NCBI GenBank assembly: GCA_026260175.1
Contig: JAKCWW010000033.1
Span: 3,493-67,492, forward strand
DNA: 64,000 nt
Origin: Reticulitermes lucifugus
Lineage: Eukaryota > Arthropoda > Insecta > Blattodea > Rhinotermitidae
Reading direction: 5' to 3'
Below, piece by piece: positions 36,165 to 46,710 of this stretch (the stretch's first letter is position 1; each line of letters starts with the position of its first letter). Under the pieces are notes generated by a model that saw nothing but the letters and a program-made list of their open reading frames with translations, was not told where the DNA came from and did no database searches. The position numbers and the translations under genes are program-made.

Positions 36165-36589
36165 GCTGTTGTTCGTAAATATGACGTACCGTGCAATACA
36201 GGGGCAAGTTTAGAAGTCGATTTCCTGGTCTTTCTCAATTCCTTTCAGAACAAATGTCCACGAAAATGTTAGTGGCGAAACTACGGGGTTTTAACTGGTA
36301 TTCTGAGGTAGTGTGTACTGGTGAAGTCTATTCGTTGCTGACTTATTTTACGTATGAGATTACTTAACCGGGCACTTAAATACTCACAATAAGAGTATGG
36401 TAAATAAGACAATGGTCGGCAGACAATCCCAGACTACTGCACGCTACACGAGACGCCGTCACATGTGGTTAAGTTTTCGAGTACGTTGTGTGGTGAGCTG
36501 TCAGTGCAACAAGAATAATTTGACCCGTCTACAGTAAATTCAGAAGCATACAATAGGCAAATTCCCATTACTTTTTTTACTTAAGCGAT
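36165..36589. other. No recognisable gene
   Basis: No supported feature, although its last part may be decayed transposase sequence continuing into the next entry. Confidence 0.4.
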
Positions 36590-36930
36590 GATTAGATGAA
36601 TATGGATTCTTTCAGTATGACGGTGCAACCGCCCACACAGTCACTGACTCTACGGCCGCCTTACGTTATGTTTTGCAGGGCCGAGTAATTAGTCTTTTGT
36701 GTCCACATGTTTAATATGATACAACGCCATTTGACTATTATCTGTGTAGATGGTTGAAAGAGAACACACACAAAGGAAGACCGTAAATAAAATATGTGGT
36801 ACACAGGATCGGTAATTTATAGACAAAAACTACACAGTTTTATATTACATGCTCACCAGGTGACAAGCAGCCATGAGAGTTGTAGCGTGTCAAGCCCAAT
36901 GTTTGTTTAAACATGCGGTAAGTTATATTA
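36590..36930 (+). mobile_element. Tc1/mariner-superfamily transposase remnant
   Basis: Plus-strand translation from 36598 gives EYGFFQYDGATAHT, then AALRYVLQGRVIS, and after one in-frame stop at 36712, TTPFDYYLCRWLKENTHKG. FQQDGATAHT and TPCDYFLWGYLK are the usual forms of these blocks around the second and third catalytic acidic residues of a large insect IS630/Tc1/mariner group. Both acidic residues (D of YDGATAHT, D of PFDYYL) are visible. The first catalytic block is not visible, the 3' part is degraded, and no terminal repeats were found. Confidence 0.75.
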
Positions 36931-37355
36931 TCCAATGCAGACTGTTCGTGTACATGTTATGGGCGTGGCTATAGATTCTGTAGGTTCCGCTCTAAGCTGG
37001 ACACACTGCATAATTCAGATTAATGTTCGTCTTCAAATTCTAACTAAGCCCGCTTATCCGGTTCCTCTTAAATAACTTATAGTCATTCAGCTACTGAAGA
37101 AATTTCCCACCTTCTCTTTATTGCGAAGGTATACTAACCCTTTGACACAAAGTTCACATATAATAATATTTAAAATTTCAGATCATATTACACAAAAATT
37201 TTGCGAATCAGTTACCAAGATCTGGTGCCTAATTCCGTGCAAGGAAATATTCTATATTTGTTCAGAATCATATTAAACCCATGAATTCACACTGTGGCCA
37301 AAGAACGTGGTACACCGCTTGTTATTACACAGCACCCTACATATTCTGAGCAGAT
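36931..37355. other. No recognisable gene
   Basis: No supported feature. Confidence 0.5.
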
Positions 37356-37485
37356 GAGTTCAACGTGCGCCCTTGCGCCATGTGCACTTAAGATCGAGTT
37401 CAACGTACGCCCTTGCGCCATGTGTACTTATGATCGAGTTCAACGTACGCCCTTGCGCCATGTGTATTTAAGATCGAGTTCAATG
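37356..37485. repeat. 40-bp tandem repeat, 3.25 copies
   Basis: Units start at GAGTTCAACGT at 37356, 37396 and 37436, with a partial fourth at 37476, an exact 40-bp period. The core CGCCCTTGCGCCATGTG is the same in all three. Very few differences separate units, so the expansion is recent. Confidence 0.95.
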
Positions 37486-37762
37486 CTTTGTCAAACATTT
37501 TGTGATACTCGTACAAGCCTTTTTTCTCACCTCTAAGGCAGGTATACACCCTTATTTTCTTGTATCATATTTTTATTTCTCAACCATAATTGCATTTCAC
37601 CATTCCCGAACTCTTTATTTCCGTTTCCTCTCATTTTTATCCTATTCTTTCCTGTTCTTCTTCACTTGCTGCAGGTACTTTGTATGACTGGGAAGTAGGT
37701 ATATACAGTAAGGTACAGGACACCCCGTCCCCCCGGAACTCGGTGGGAACTTGCTTCTCGTA

Positions 37763-37789
37763 NNNNNNNNNNNNNNNNNNNNNNNNNNN
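37763..37789. other. Assembly gap (27 N)
   Basis: N run followed by an A and a G-homopolymer of about 12 bases. Confidence 1.
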
Positions 37790-38051
37790 AGGGGGGGGGG
37801 GGCGAGGGCAACGTAGTTGAGAGCCTGTGCGGGGAGCGAAAAGCAGTTTCGTTATATTCCCCCTTCTATGTCCCTGATAACAGGAATGGTGACAGAGACA
37901 GTAGCATCCTGGCTGAACATGCGCCCAGCTCACTACCCCCGCCTCATGGTACGAGACCTTCTTCTCAATACTGCCCCAGCTACAGATTTGCCAACATCTG
38001 CACAACCACCCTAGCTCTACACACCACATTTCACACGTTACATCTCATGAA
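37790..38051. other. GC-rich flank of gap
   Basis: G-rich start followed by sequence with open frames on both strands (37637-38029 and 37817-38014) that run into or out of the N run. No family was recognised, and the frames should not be trusted. Confidence 0.4.
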
Positions 38052-38232
38052 GATTCCAGTTCTCCGGGATGTTACGGCGTGTCGACGGATAAAAGTCACA
38101 GACGTTTCGGAGAAGGCTAATTTCTACATCTTGAAGGTCACCCAGCCCAGAATACCCTGAATACGAAACTGTTAGGATCCGTCAAACAATCGACAGCTGT
38201 TTACCCCTAGACACGGCGTATAGCAAGAAACT
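38052..38232. mobile_element. Foldback element, family 2
   Basis: Left arm: TCTCCGGGATGTTACGGCGT, GTCGACGG, ACGTTTCGGAGAAGG, CATCTTGAAGGTC. Right arm in inverse: CCCTGAATACGAAACTG, ATCGACAGCTGTTTACC, GACACGGCGTAT. The TCTCCGGGATGTTACG start links it to the palindrome at 53434. Confidence 0.6.
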
Positions 38233-38977
38233 TAAATTTGTAACAGAATGTTATGTGTGAGGCACGATAATCATCTTTAGACACTAAAAAAAATTCATTT
38301 TAGTCTTCAAACGGTAAAAAATTCTATGCCTCACAAGTCATTATACTGTAAGTATAATTCAGTATATATTTTTATTCATTTTACGCATTATAATTTTACG
38401 TCTATTGTGAGCTATTCAACAGTTTTTCTGTTCCTTGTGTTTTCAAGTTTCCATACTTAATAACGTCTACTCCACCGTTAATATTTACAGTTCTAATTGT
38501 TTGTTTACCGTTGCAAGTTTACGACTGTTACATAATTCGTAACTTGCAACGGCTTAAGGGCGTATTATTATATTTTCACGTTTCCGTTCAGTGCGTTTCA
38601 TTTATGCCCTGTTTACCTGAACAACTTTAAAATGTGCTGCACTCAACAGAACAATCTTAAACTTTTATCATATTTTTCTAATATCCTTCCCTCAGATAAC
38701 TAACAATTTGAGGATCCACCCCAAGACACAGCGCCACACACACACACACCCAAACACACCGCTGCGAGAACCCCTACACTGAAGTTCCTAACGACATGTA
38801 GGTCTCAAATAGTGCCTCCACGACGAAAAGGAATAAAAGATCGACGTTTGAAACTTCTGTAATGATTGGTTTGCCTGCTAGATGGAACAATGACCTGAAC
38901 ACTCACAATTTTGTTTCATATTCATGTAAATACAGAGTGATGTTAACTTCTCTCAATACACTAACTTCAAGTGTTTA
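38233..38977. other. No recognisable gene
   Basis: AT-rich sequence with a short CA repeat near 38733. No supported feature. Confidence 0.5.
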
Positions 38978-39245
38978 GTTGCCGGCCTGTCACCGCAGAG
39001 GCTCGGGTTCATTTCTAGGCCAGTCTATCTAGGATTTTGGATAGCCAAAGTGGCACTGGGACAGGTTTCCCTCCCAGTACATCGGTTTTGCCAAGTCAGT
39101 ATCATTCTACCAATGCCCCATATTCATTCATTCTTTTATTCATTCATTCATTCATTCATTCGTTCGTTCATTCATGTACCAATTTATAACCGACGTTATA
39201 TAATTTTAGCTGCTGACAGCGTCATAAAACGCACTTCGAAAAAGT
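38978..39245 (+). mobile_element. SINE B with internal ATTC microsatellite
   Basis: B-box-like GGTTCATTTCTAGGCC, body GATAGCCAAAGTGGCACTGG and GACAGGTTTCCCTCCCAGTA, then ACCAATGCCCC. An (ATTC)n run fills 39121-39176 and is followed by GCTGCTGACAGCGTCATAAA. The microsatellite sits inside the element, before the conserved 3' block. Confidence 0.8.
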
Positions 39246-39469
39246 AGACATCGCTTTCTCAGTGAATACATGGACAATATTTCCTGTTATAAAAAATATG
39301 ATTTTTTTCCTAGCATCCCAGCAAGCTATTTCATTGTCCGCTCATTATTAACGCCCTGCCACACTAGAGCATGTAACTAGACCATGCTAGTGTTATATAT
39401 TATAATAGAGAGTTCTGTTTAGCAACATTGTCAATTACAAAGATTATACAGCGTCGATGGTAAAGGGAG

Positions 39470-39580
39470 GAATGAATATATGTACCACCGGTAGAATAAT
39501 ACTGACAAGGGAAAACGGACGTACTCGAAGGAAAGCCTGTCCCAGTGCCCCTGTTACCACCACATATCCCATATAATTAT
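39470..39580 (-). mobile_element. SINE B fragment
   Basis: Minus-strand blocks GGTGGTAACAGGGGCACTGG, GACAGGCTTTCCTTCGAGTA and TTATTCTACCGGTGG match the SINE B middle region. The tRNA-like head is not visible. Confidence 0.7.
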
Positions 39581-39799
39581 ACAGTATGTTGTATTAAGAA
39601 AGAATAACTTGTGTTAACAATGCTCTTTGGGCTTCAGTATTAAAGCGCCAAAAAATAGCTTAGTACCCGTCTTGAATTCATAGTTACACAGACATGAAAT
39701 ACTGTAAGAAATCACAATAATCTGGAAAAATTCAAAGATATATCTAATTTCGAAAGAGAATTTATTGATCAACATCCGGTTATTGACGTTATGTGAGAT

Positions 39800-39849
39800 A
39801 ATTATTATTATTACTATTATTATTAATTTTATTATTATTATTATTATTT
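39800..39849. repeat. (ATT)n microsatellite
   Basis: Interrupted ATT triplets, about 690 bp upstream of the receptor exon. Confidence 0.9.
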
Positions 39850-39929
39850 CAGTGCAAGAGGCTGTAAGTCTTAGCTCAATTACAAGACAGACACGAAATA
39901 AGGCACCAAGAGTGGAATCAGGAGCCCCT

Positions 39930-40487
39930 CGCTGATTAACAAGGGTAATTATCCACTACATATGGGCGTGATGCACATACAAAGACGGTGAAAGCGACCT
40001 CACAGTCCGGAAAATGGCTTGGAAATACAAGCCGGAGGGACGTAATTTTGTTCGCGGAGAGTTGGCAACAAGAGGGGTAGGCAGCTGTGACTACGGCAGT
40101 GAAACTCTGCGCTAGACGAAGCCGAGACCCGGCCATCCGGACTCAACCAACCGCCGACCGTTCTATTATCGGTGACTTGCCAACACGCGTTGTAGACCGT
40201 ATCAACCAGCCGGGTCGGTACAAAACATACAGTGCAGCACGTGGAGGGCACCATAATTGACGCCATTACACACACACCTTCGCCTTCAGGCTCAATGACA
40301 CCCTTCCACAACACGCAGCACATTAGGAGCCGAGGCAACATTTCAAAATTTGTTTATCAACAAACGCCAACGTCAACGTAATTTAGTCAACCTGCTTTTC
40401 GCTGCAGTAATGCGACGGACGGACAGAACAAGTCGTGTGTATCGCAGGTATAAGAATCCAAAAAGAAAATGATATTGTATTCATAGA
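39930..40487 (+). promoter_or_regulatory. CpG-rich flank, candidate promoter and 5' UTR of the receptor gene
   Basis: Base composition shifts to clearly more GC and more CpG than the surroundings (for example ACCCGGCCATCCGG, CCGCCGACCG, AACACGCGTTG). It leads directly into the receptor exon. An acceptor-like CTGCTTTTCGCTGCAG ends at 40407, so part of this could be intron before a second 5' exon. I see no TATA box or clear initiator. Confidence 0.4.
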
Positions 40488-40736
40488 ATGGACGACGACC
40501 CACCGAGTGGACATTACCGTTCTACCTCCGCAAGACATGAAAACAGACGTGTGCGTATTATGGTGTTACTGGTACTACTGGGTTGTATTGCGACGCCATC
40601 TCAAGCCAACCCCGACGCCAAACGTCTGTACGATGACCTGCTCAGTAATTATAATCGATTGATCAGACCAGTGAGCAATAATACAGACACTGTTCTAGTA
40701 AAACTGGGCCTTAGACTGTCTCAACTCATCGATCTG
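40488..40736 (+). CDS. nAChRalpha2: Nicotinic acetylcholine receptor alpha2-type subunit, first coding exon
   Basis: This exon starts a pentameric acetylcholine-gated cation channel subunit of neuronal membranes. ATG at 40488 (A at -3, G at +4) follows an in-frame TGA at 40470. It gives a 40-residue leader whose hydrophobic core is [16 protein letters not shown], then the mature start [22 protein letters not shown], a glycosylation sequon NNT, and [10 protein letters not shown]. The [12 protein letters not shown] block is diagnostic of insect alpha subunits. [20 protein letters not shown] is the alpha2/SAD form as I remember it, unlike alpha1, alpha3 or alpha4. A second ATG at 40560 would give a 16-residue signal peptide. 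I prefer 40488 because the Drosophila leader is about the same length. The exon ends at CTG with donor GTAAGT at 40737, intron phase 0. The ligand-binding loops, the Cys-loop, the paired cysteines and the membrane segments lie in exons outside the window. Confidence 0.9.
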
Positions 40737-42759
40737 GTAAGTACATCATACCATATACTACACAAAAATTATTCCATAGAATACAATTTATAGGTAGTGA
40801 AGTCCATAATATTAATGTAATCTGACTAATATGCAAGCTTATACGTACCAATACAAGCCTGTTGTAAAAACTTAAATGTAATCTAACGTGTTAATGGAAA
40901 GACTGGATCCCGACTAATCAGGTTCATGTTAATTCCTTAAATTATGATGTTACCAATAACCCTTTGTCCGTCTGTATACCTACTAACCGCATCATGACTG
41001 ACGCTCACCTAAATTATGTACAAAGATTCAGTGCTTATTTCCCAGAACACAAAGTTCGTCTCCACTGCAAAGATCAATCGAAAAATAAGGTGTTGAGGAT
41101 AAAATTCTTGTTTATTGTGAGAATAATAAGAAACGCATAAACTCTCTGTTTGACAAACTGCAGAGTCACTTCCAAGTTACAACAGGTGGTACACAAAGTC
41201 TCCAGTCAGCTTTAAAAGGTTAATTAATTTAAAGCCTAATAAAATCAGGTGTTCGTTAAAGTGAAAGCGTGAGCGATTTTCGACATGTTCCTCTGTTCTA
41301 CAAAAATTAATTATAACAATTCTAATGCCGTTCAAATTAAGAACCAATAGCCAAGTCACTTACGTGTATGTTACACATTAACAATACCACACAATTGTCA
41401 TCTTACTGCATATATTCAGTAGATATACTGTGTAAGAATTTTATTTCGTGTAAAAAAGGAAACCTTTAAAATGCCAGTAGCCAACTATATATTACACATT
41501 ACACATTTAGTTTCTTCTTCGTAATTACTGTTTCATATTTTCACTTCTGAGTCCTTTGATCTAACGCATATTATTATATCTTTGCTTATTTTCCCATTTA
41601 CTCGCTTAGCAAATTATCCGACTCTTGAACCATTTAACTGTTGTTAGTTTTATTCATATGTTAATCTCGTTCTTTCATTTATTTTAATTCCGTTCCTTTT
41701 CTCCTTTATTTATTATACAAAGCAAATTTTAATTAATATAATCACGTCTACATATTCACGAACGAAGCACTTTTTTATTTCACTGTTATATCCAGGCTGC
41801 TGTAACATTACATGTATATAGAGGCGTGGCGTTTTGTCCTGGTTGTGTGCGTGCTTCTCTCGATACCAGAAACTTTATGTGCAAGGATTGCGTATTAGGG
41901 ATGGGTGCCTTCCACGAATTCTTAACTGGTTTGTGTTGCCACAGAAACCGGTGCTGCTTCCTTCTCAATCACCCGTGTTCCTCTTTCTATCAGATCTGCA
42001 TGCGTCTCCCTCAGATCGATCAAACTGTCTCTATGCTCGTACATTCACCACCGCTCGTGGGGTTTGTACAGACACTGATATCGTCTCCTTCCGTACAGAT
42101 GAAATTTCCTCTCGTCTGCTGCAGTAGTCATTTTTACAGAGCTCGGTATAAACCTTGTTCTTCGTATATGTAATACCGGCCCAAATGTGGCAATTTCAAA
42201 CCGTTACAAATAACACCACTCACAGGCATTTTATAACATCTCTAAATAATGTGCAGAATTTGCGTTATAGTTCCGGTGTTTACACAGGCCCACTCACTGA
42301 ACCGTAATTACATATTCTACGTAACAAAACGAACGATTTTAAAAGCCACGAAAATTGATACAATAGGGCTTTAACATTACAAAAAGCTTATTTCTTAGTA
42401 CTATAAATTATATGAACTCCGGATGATAATACTTCAAAACAGGTGTGCACAATTTTTTAAAAAATCTAGGCGCCATCTTAAAAAAAACAAAATATGATAT
42501 TTCAAATATTTCCTATATTTTAACGTTGAAATAAATTTCTTATAGTAGTTTGGCGTAGAATACAAAAATAACAATACTCACACGGCTGCCATCGGCGTTT
42601 CAGCCATTATTTTCATAAACGTGTTTTCATAAATACGTTAAGTGTGTGAGCGCAGTTTGTATTTCGGTCTTCTCTTCAGATATTTTGTTCATATAGACGA
42701 CCATTAACATTAAAATGGTCTACGCGAGCTTTCAGGCTTCCGATGCGGTGTAGTTGAGT
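40737..42759 (+). other. Start of receptor intron 1
   Basis: The donor GTAAGT is followed by AT-rich intronic sequence. The next receptor exon, expected to begin NLKDQILTTN, was not found up to 64000, so all later features lie inside this intron if the gene continues as usual. Two overlapping plus-strand frames at 41826-42173 lie in a locally GC-richer patch, but neither resembles a known protein. Confidence 0.6.
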
Positions 42760-43461
42760 CTTTCTCTCTTCGTAGGTTGTGGGGTGTAGGTTGGTTGTTG
42801 GTTACCGACGTTTCGAGACAGCATATCGGTCCCATCTTCAAGGACCAAGCAGTCCAAGTCTTACTGAGACTGCTTGACCCTTGAAGATGGAACCGATATG
42901 CCGTCTCGAAACGTCAGCCTTCAATGGTCAAGCAGTCTAAGTAAGACTTGAATTGCTTGACCCTAGCAGATGGGACCGATATGCTGTCTCGAAACGTCCG
43001 CCTTCAAGGGTCAAGCAGTCTAAGTCAGACTTGAATTGCTTGACCCTTGAAGATGGGACCGACATGCTGTCTCGAAACGTCCTCCTTAAGGGTCAAGCAG
43101 TCTAAGTCAGACTTGAATTGCTTGACCCTTGAAGATGGAATCGATATGCCGTCTCGAAACGTCAGCCTTCAATGGTCAAGCAGTCTAAGTAAGACTTGAA
43201 TTGCTTGACCCTAGCAGATGGGACCGATATGCTGTCTCGAAACGTCCGCCTTCAAGGGTCAAGCAGTCTAAGTCAGACTTGAATTGCTTGACCCTTGAAG
43301 ATGGGACCGACATGCTGTCTCGAAACGTCCGCCTTCAAGGGTCAAGCAGTCTAAGTCAGACTTGGATTGCTTGACCCTTGAAGATGGGACCGATATGCTG
43401 TCTCGAAACGTCGGTAACCAAAGATTAACCTAAGCGTCGCAACATCCTATAAGAGAGAAAG
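42760..43461. repeat. Foldback element containing an 83-bp hammerhead-like tandem array
   Basis: The outer ends are inverted: CTTTCTCTCTTCGTAGG with GGTTACCGACGTTTCGAGAC on the left, and GTCTCGAAACGTCGGTAACC with AGAGAGAAAG on the right. Between them is a tandem array; GTCTCGAAACGTC recurs at about 42902, 42985, 43069, 43151, 43233, 43317 and 43400, a period of 82 to 84 bp. Blocks beginning CGTCAGCCTTCAATGGTC at about 42913 and 43162 show a three-unit higher-order period near 250 bp. Each unit holds TTGAAGATGGGACC, hairpin partner GTCTC, GAAACGTC, and a 15-bp outer stem TGCTTGACCCTTGAA with TTCAAGGGTCAAGCA. Confidence 0.85.
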
Positions 43462-44934
43462 CCTCAAAATGGTTTGTGTTAGGCGACATGGATTTCCCAA
43501 TGTGCAAATTTGCATAACCAGCTGTGAAAATCAGCCGCTCATGTGATAGTGGCGTTACGTTTTTGTTATTCCAGATACGAATAACGTTAAAAGTCGATTT
43601 CAATATTACTTTACTGTATTCCTTCATTTGTTTTTGCTCACTTAAGTTCCACAACGAAAAAAATTCGCAGGTTGTAATACTGGTACGTCACTGAAGCATG
43701 AAAATAATACTTATCCCACATCTGAATAATGCACCGTGCCGCGATCACATAATCAAGTAACAGAAGGAAAACTCTGCATAATGTAATGTAATGAGAGATA
43801 AATTAGCTTTAATATTTTCCCGTCTCTTGAAAAATCTTTTACATATAAGTTTATGCATGAATTTCACTCGTACACATTTTTCTTTTCGAAACATCTGAAA
43901 AGGCTATTCATAACGTCATGGAGTAGATGCAAACAGATCTTGGAGAAGTAAAGTACGGACTGTGGACTGGAATTGCCTGGTTCAAGGCAAGGCCCAGTGA
44001 AGAGTTCATATCAATAACGTAAAGAGCCGTCGGATTCCATGAAAAGCCAGAAATTCCGGGGGCGAATGTTAGGTTCTTAAGAAAGACCATGTTCCCTCAA
44101 CAAGCCAGCTATAAATATAAATGTCTCTCTCTTCTTTCTTATTAAATTCACTGAATTTCTCTATTCACTGATTTCACTTTTCCTTTAAAATCATATGCAG
44201 GATCTACTGTAAACCCAAAATAAAGTGACTTCTGCGGACTTCAGTAAGCCACAAGTCATTTCATCTATTCTGGCGAAGTTAAAGGGCTTTATTATGTGTT
44301 CCGTATTAAGACGAACTTATTCCATAGTTCAGAGTCATCACCGAGACGCTTACGGTCACTCTACTGATCTATATAATGTCCCTAACCAGCAAAAGCGGCT
44401 TGATTTACCCCAAATTTGAAGCCTGAAAATCTACTAAATAATACAGAGAAAAAAAGATTTTTACAATACAAAAACACAGTCCGTGTCAATTACAAAAACC
44501 GATTTCTTAATGCTACAGATAGAAATATAAAGATATTCTTGCGCCAAATTCATTCTTGAACAATACAGCGATCAGTTTGTTTTAAATCGTTATGCAGTTT
44601 GTAATACATTTTAATCCAGACTTCTTTCTAAATTCCTTTTGGGTAGATACTCAACCGGCCTTTTAACGGATATTTTGGTTTCAACAGAATCCACTTTGAT
44701 GACAAAACATATCAAATGAAATTAATTCTCTCTTAAGTGCTTTTACTCAACTCAACTCAACCTGCACTACGAAAATATCGATTTCTCATCGCCGAAATAC
44801 CCTGATGATATAGGAAGCCAGTTCCTCTCAGATGTCGGTACACTTCTACATGATTAGCCGTCCCCACATCCCAGGAGACCGTAATCTTCTTACTGAGGCT
44901 CGTTTGTTTCATTTGGATTCTCTAAGGCGCATGA
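43462..44934. other. No recognisable gene (intronic)
   Basis: AT-rich sequence without supported features. Confidence 0.5.
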
Positions 44935-45393
44935 GTGGGAATTTCTATGGTTAGCTCTTCCGTTCCCCGAGCAAGTCACCACATCGGTAAAGACAATTTG
45001 AGAAATGAGCTGACTATTTCGAAAGTTCCAGTCACAGAACTCCGTACGTGCGGTTTAAATCTTCAGGCTGAAGGGCTTGAATATCTTGCCAGTGAAATGG
45101 ATGAAATCTGTGCTGGCTCAGAGTTTTCTGTAAAGTCATTCGTCGCACGTGGTTTCGCTTATCTCGACCGTTGGGCTGTTGTGCACCGTACAGAATATGA
45201 CTCCTTCCTAATCAACTACTTGGTAAACTGGACACTCAAATTTATGCTTCGGAAATTCAACTTGTTATTGCGTTTACAATTCCCTGTTGTGACACTTTAC
45301 AATGTCCATAACATACGTTATCGAACTTGGGTATTTAATAAAATCAGCCCAAAAAGTAACAAGCTTAATTTTTTTGTATACGTGTGTACGTAA
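44935..45393 (+). other. Unassigned 152-codon open frame
   Basis: This is the longest uninterrupted frame in the window. The first 80 codons are locally less AT-rich and read like ordinary protein (GLEYLASEMDEICAGSEFSV, ARGFAYLDRWAVVHRTEYD). The last 50 codons are AT-rich and lysine/asparagine-heavy, as expected of non-coding sequence. No known domain was recognised. It could be part of an exon, a decayed mobile element, or chance. There is no flanking promoter or splice evidence that I can defend. Confidence 0.25.
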
Positions 45394-45637
45394 ATCATCT
45401 AAAATGTATACGAACCTAACAAAAGTCTTACAATACGTCAAAAGTGAACACAATATTAGAATACCTTCGATTTTCTTGTACAGTTGTATTGTTAACACGC
45501 CTGGTACTGCCCTCTGTACTGTAAGTCACGTTTATGTGAACTTAACCCTGTAACAATTTAACTTACATACCGACAAGTGATAGCCGTTACTGTCACTGGT
45601 CATGGTTGGATATAACCGAATTTTTAGGAAGTTTATA

Positions 45638-45700
45638 GGTGGTGGTGATAGTAATATTAGTAGTAGTAGTAGTGTTAGTAGTAGTAATAGCAGTAGTAGC
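45638..45700. repeat. (AGT)n microsatellite, imperfect
   Basis: AGT/TAG triplets with scattered GTT, AAT and CAG units. Confidence 0.9.
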
Positions 45701-45734
45701 GCATGAAAATAAAAAATGACGAGCAATATATTTT

Positions 45735-45975
45735 ACATTCATTTCTTTTATCCCTTTCACACATTTATCTCCTTCCCGTCTTTCACCCAAACTGCTTTCC
45801 CATCCCTCCAATTTGTCCATCCTCTCGTCATTCTTCTCCTTCATCCTTCCTTCCCTTCCTTTTCGTTAAAAATCTTCCCCGTTCTTACACTCCTTCTTTC
45901 TTTTCAAATCTTTACATCCTTCTTTCCCTTCTCTCGTATTTCCCCCCCCCCTCTCTTATATTTTTCCGTCCTATA
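45735..45975. repeat. Long pyrimidine-rich tract
   Basis: About 240 bp of mostly C and T on plus, with blocks such as CTTCCTTCCCTTCCTTTTCG and a C10 run before CTCTCTTAT. Open frames here (45703, 45716, 45593) are by-products of low complexity. Confidence 0.85.
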
Positions 45976-46514
45976 ATAATTGCTGTACCGATAACTTACC
46001 AAGGGCGAATTTTGTGTTTTCTCAGAACGCAATATGGACTATATGCAGATCTCTGAGGGCTGACATTGAAGTAACATTCTACTAAAAGAAAACAAAACTA
46101 CATAGAATAAGACAAAAAATAATGCTAAAAGTAATGTAAGAGAGATACGAAAGCGAAGCCACAAGGGTTTCAGGACTGAAGCTCGAAATTTTCAGCTCGT
46201 ATTATTCGCCTTTCCTATACCAAGCTGCTCTATGTACAGTATGCAACAAGTGATACGTTCAATAGAGCACCTCGGAACGAACATGGAATATTATATAGCC
46301 CGTCAGTGACAGCAGCAAAGTTCACAAGTTGCAATGTTTCCTGTTCTTTAAATCACCAAAATGGTACTGGTACTCTCAGCGGTATTCACACGTTTGTTCT
46401 GCACTGCCCCACTATATAGCATTATTCACTTAACAGTCAGATCAGTAGGTTTTAACCACACAATTCGACACAACTACTACTTTTCGCAAAAATAGAAAAT
46501 TATTCAGAATAATG
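45976..46514. other. No recognisable gene
   Basis: No supported feature. Confidence 0.5.
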
Positions 46515-46600
46515 TCTTGGCATGCGACGCCGTGTAGTGTACTATAAGTTTATTGAAATTTCGAACAAGTTGTCTGCTTCCATCTACAAGGCGATGTTAT
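46515..46600 (-). mobile_element. Single family 2 arm
   Basis: Plus strand: GGCATGCGACGCCGTGTAGT, then TTGAAATTTCGAAC, then TGTCTGCTTCCATC. This follows the family 2 order. The inverted partner is missing. Confidence 0.45.
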
Positions 46601-46710
46601 TTCATATATTTGATACTTTAAAGAGGGTGATATATTGCAAAAGTCACTCGAACGAGACTCATAATGGCTTGAGTTAACACATTTTATTTAAGGCTAAGTA
46701 ACCACTTGCC

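Noticed and set aside
37637-38029. 130-codon minus-strand frame
   Set aside because: It spans a 27-N gap next to a G run, and its reading frame is arbitrary.
39936-40341. Minus-strand frames upstream of the receptor exon
   Set aside because: They are shadows of the GC-rich 5' flank and have no recognisable domain.
41826-42173. Additional receptor exon
   Set aside because: None of the overlapping frames resembles the ligand-binding domain or the expected NLKDQ continuation.
45703-46056. 117-codon plus-strand frame
   Set aside because: It translates the low-complexity pyrimidine tract (mostly Ser, Pro, Phe, Leu).
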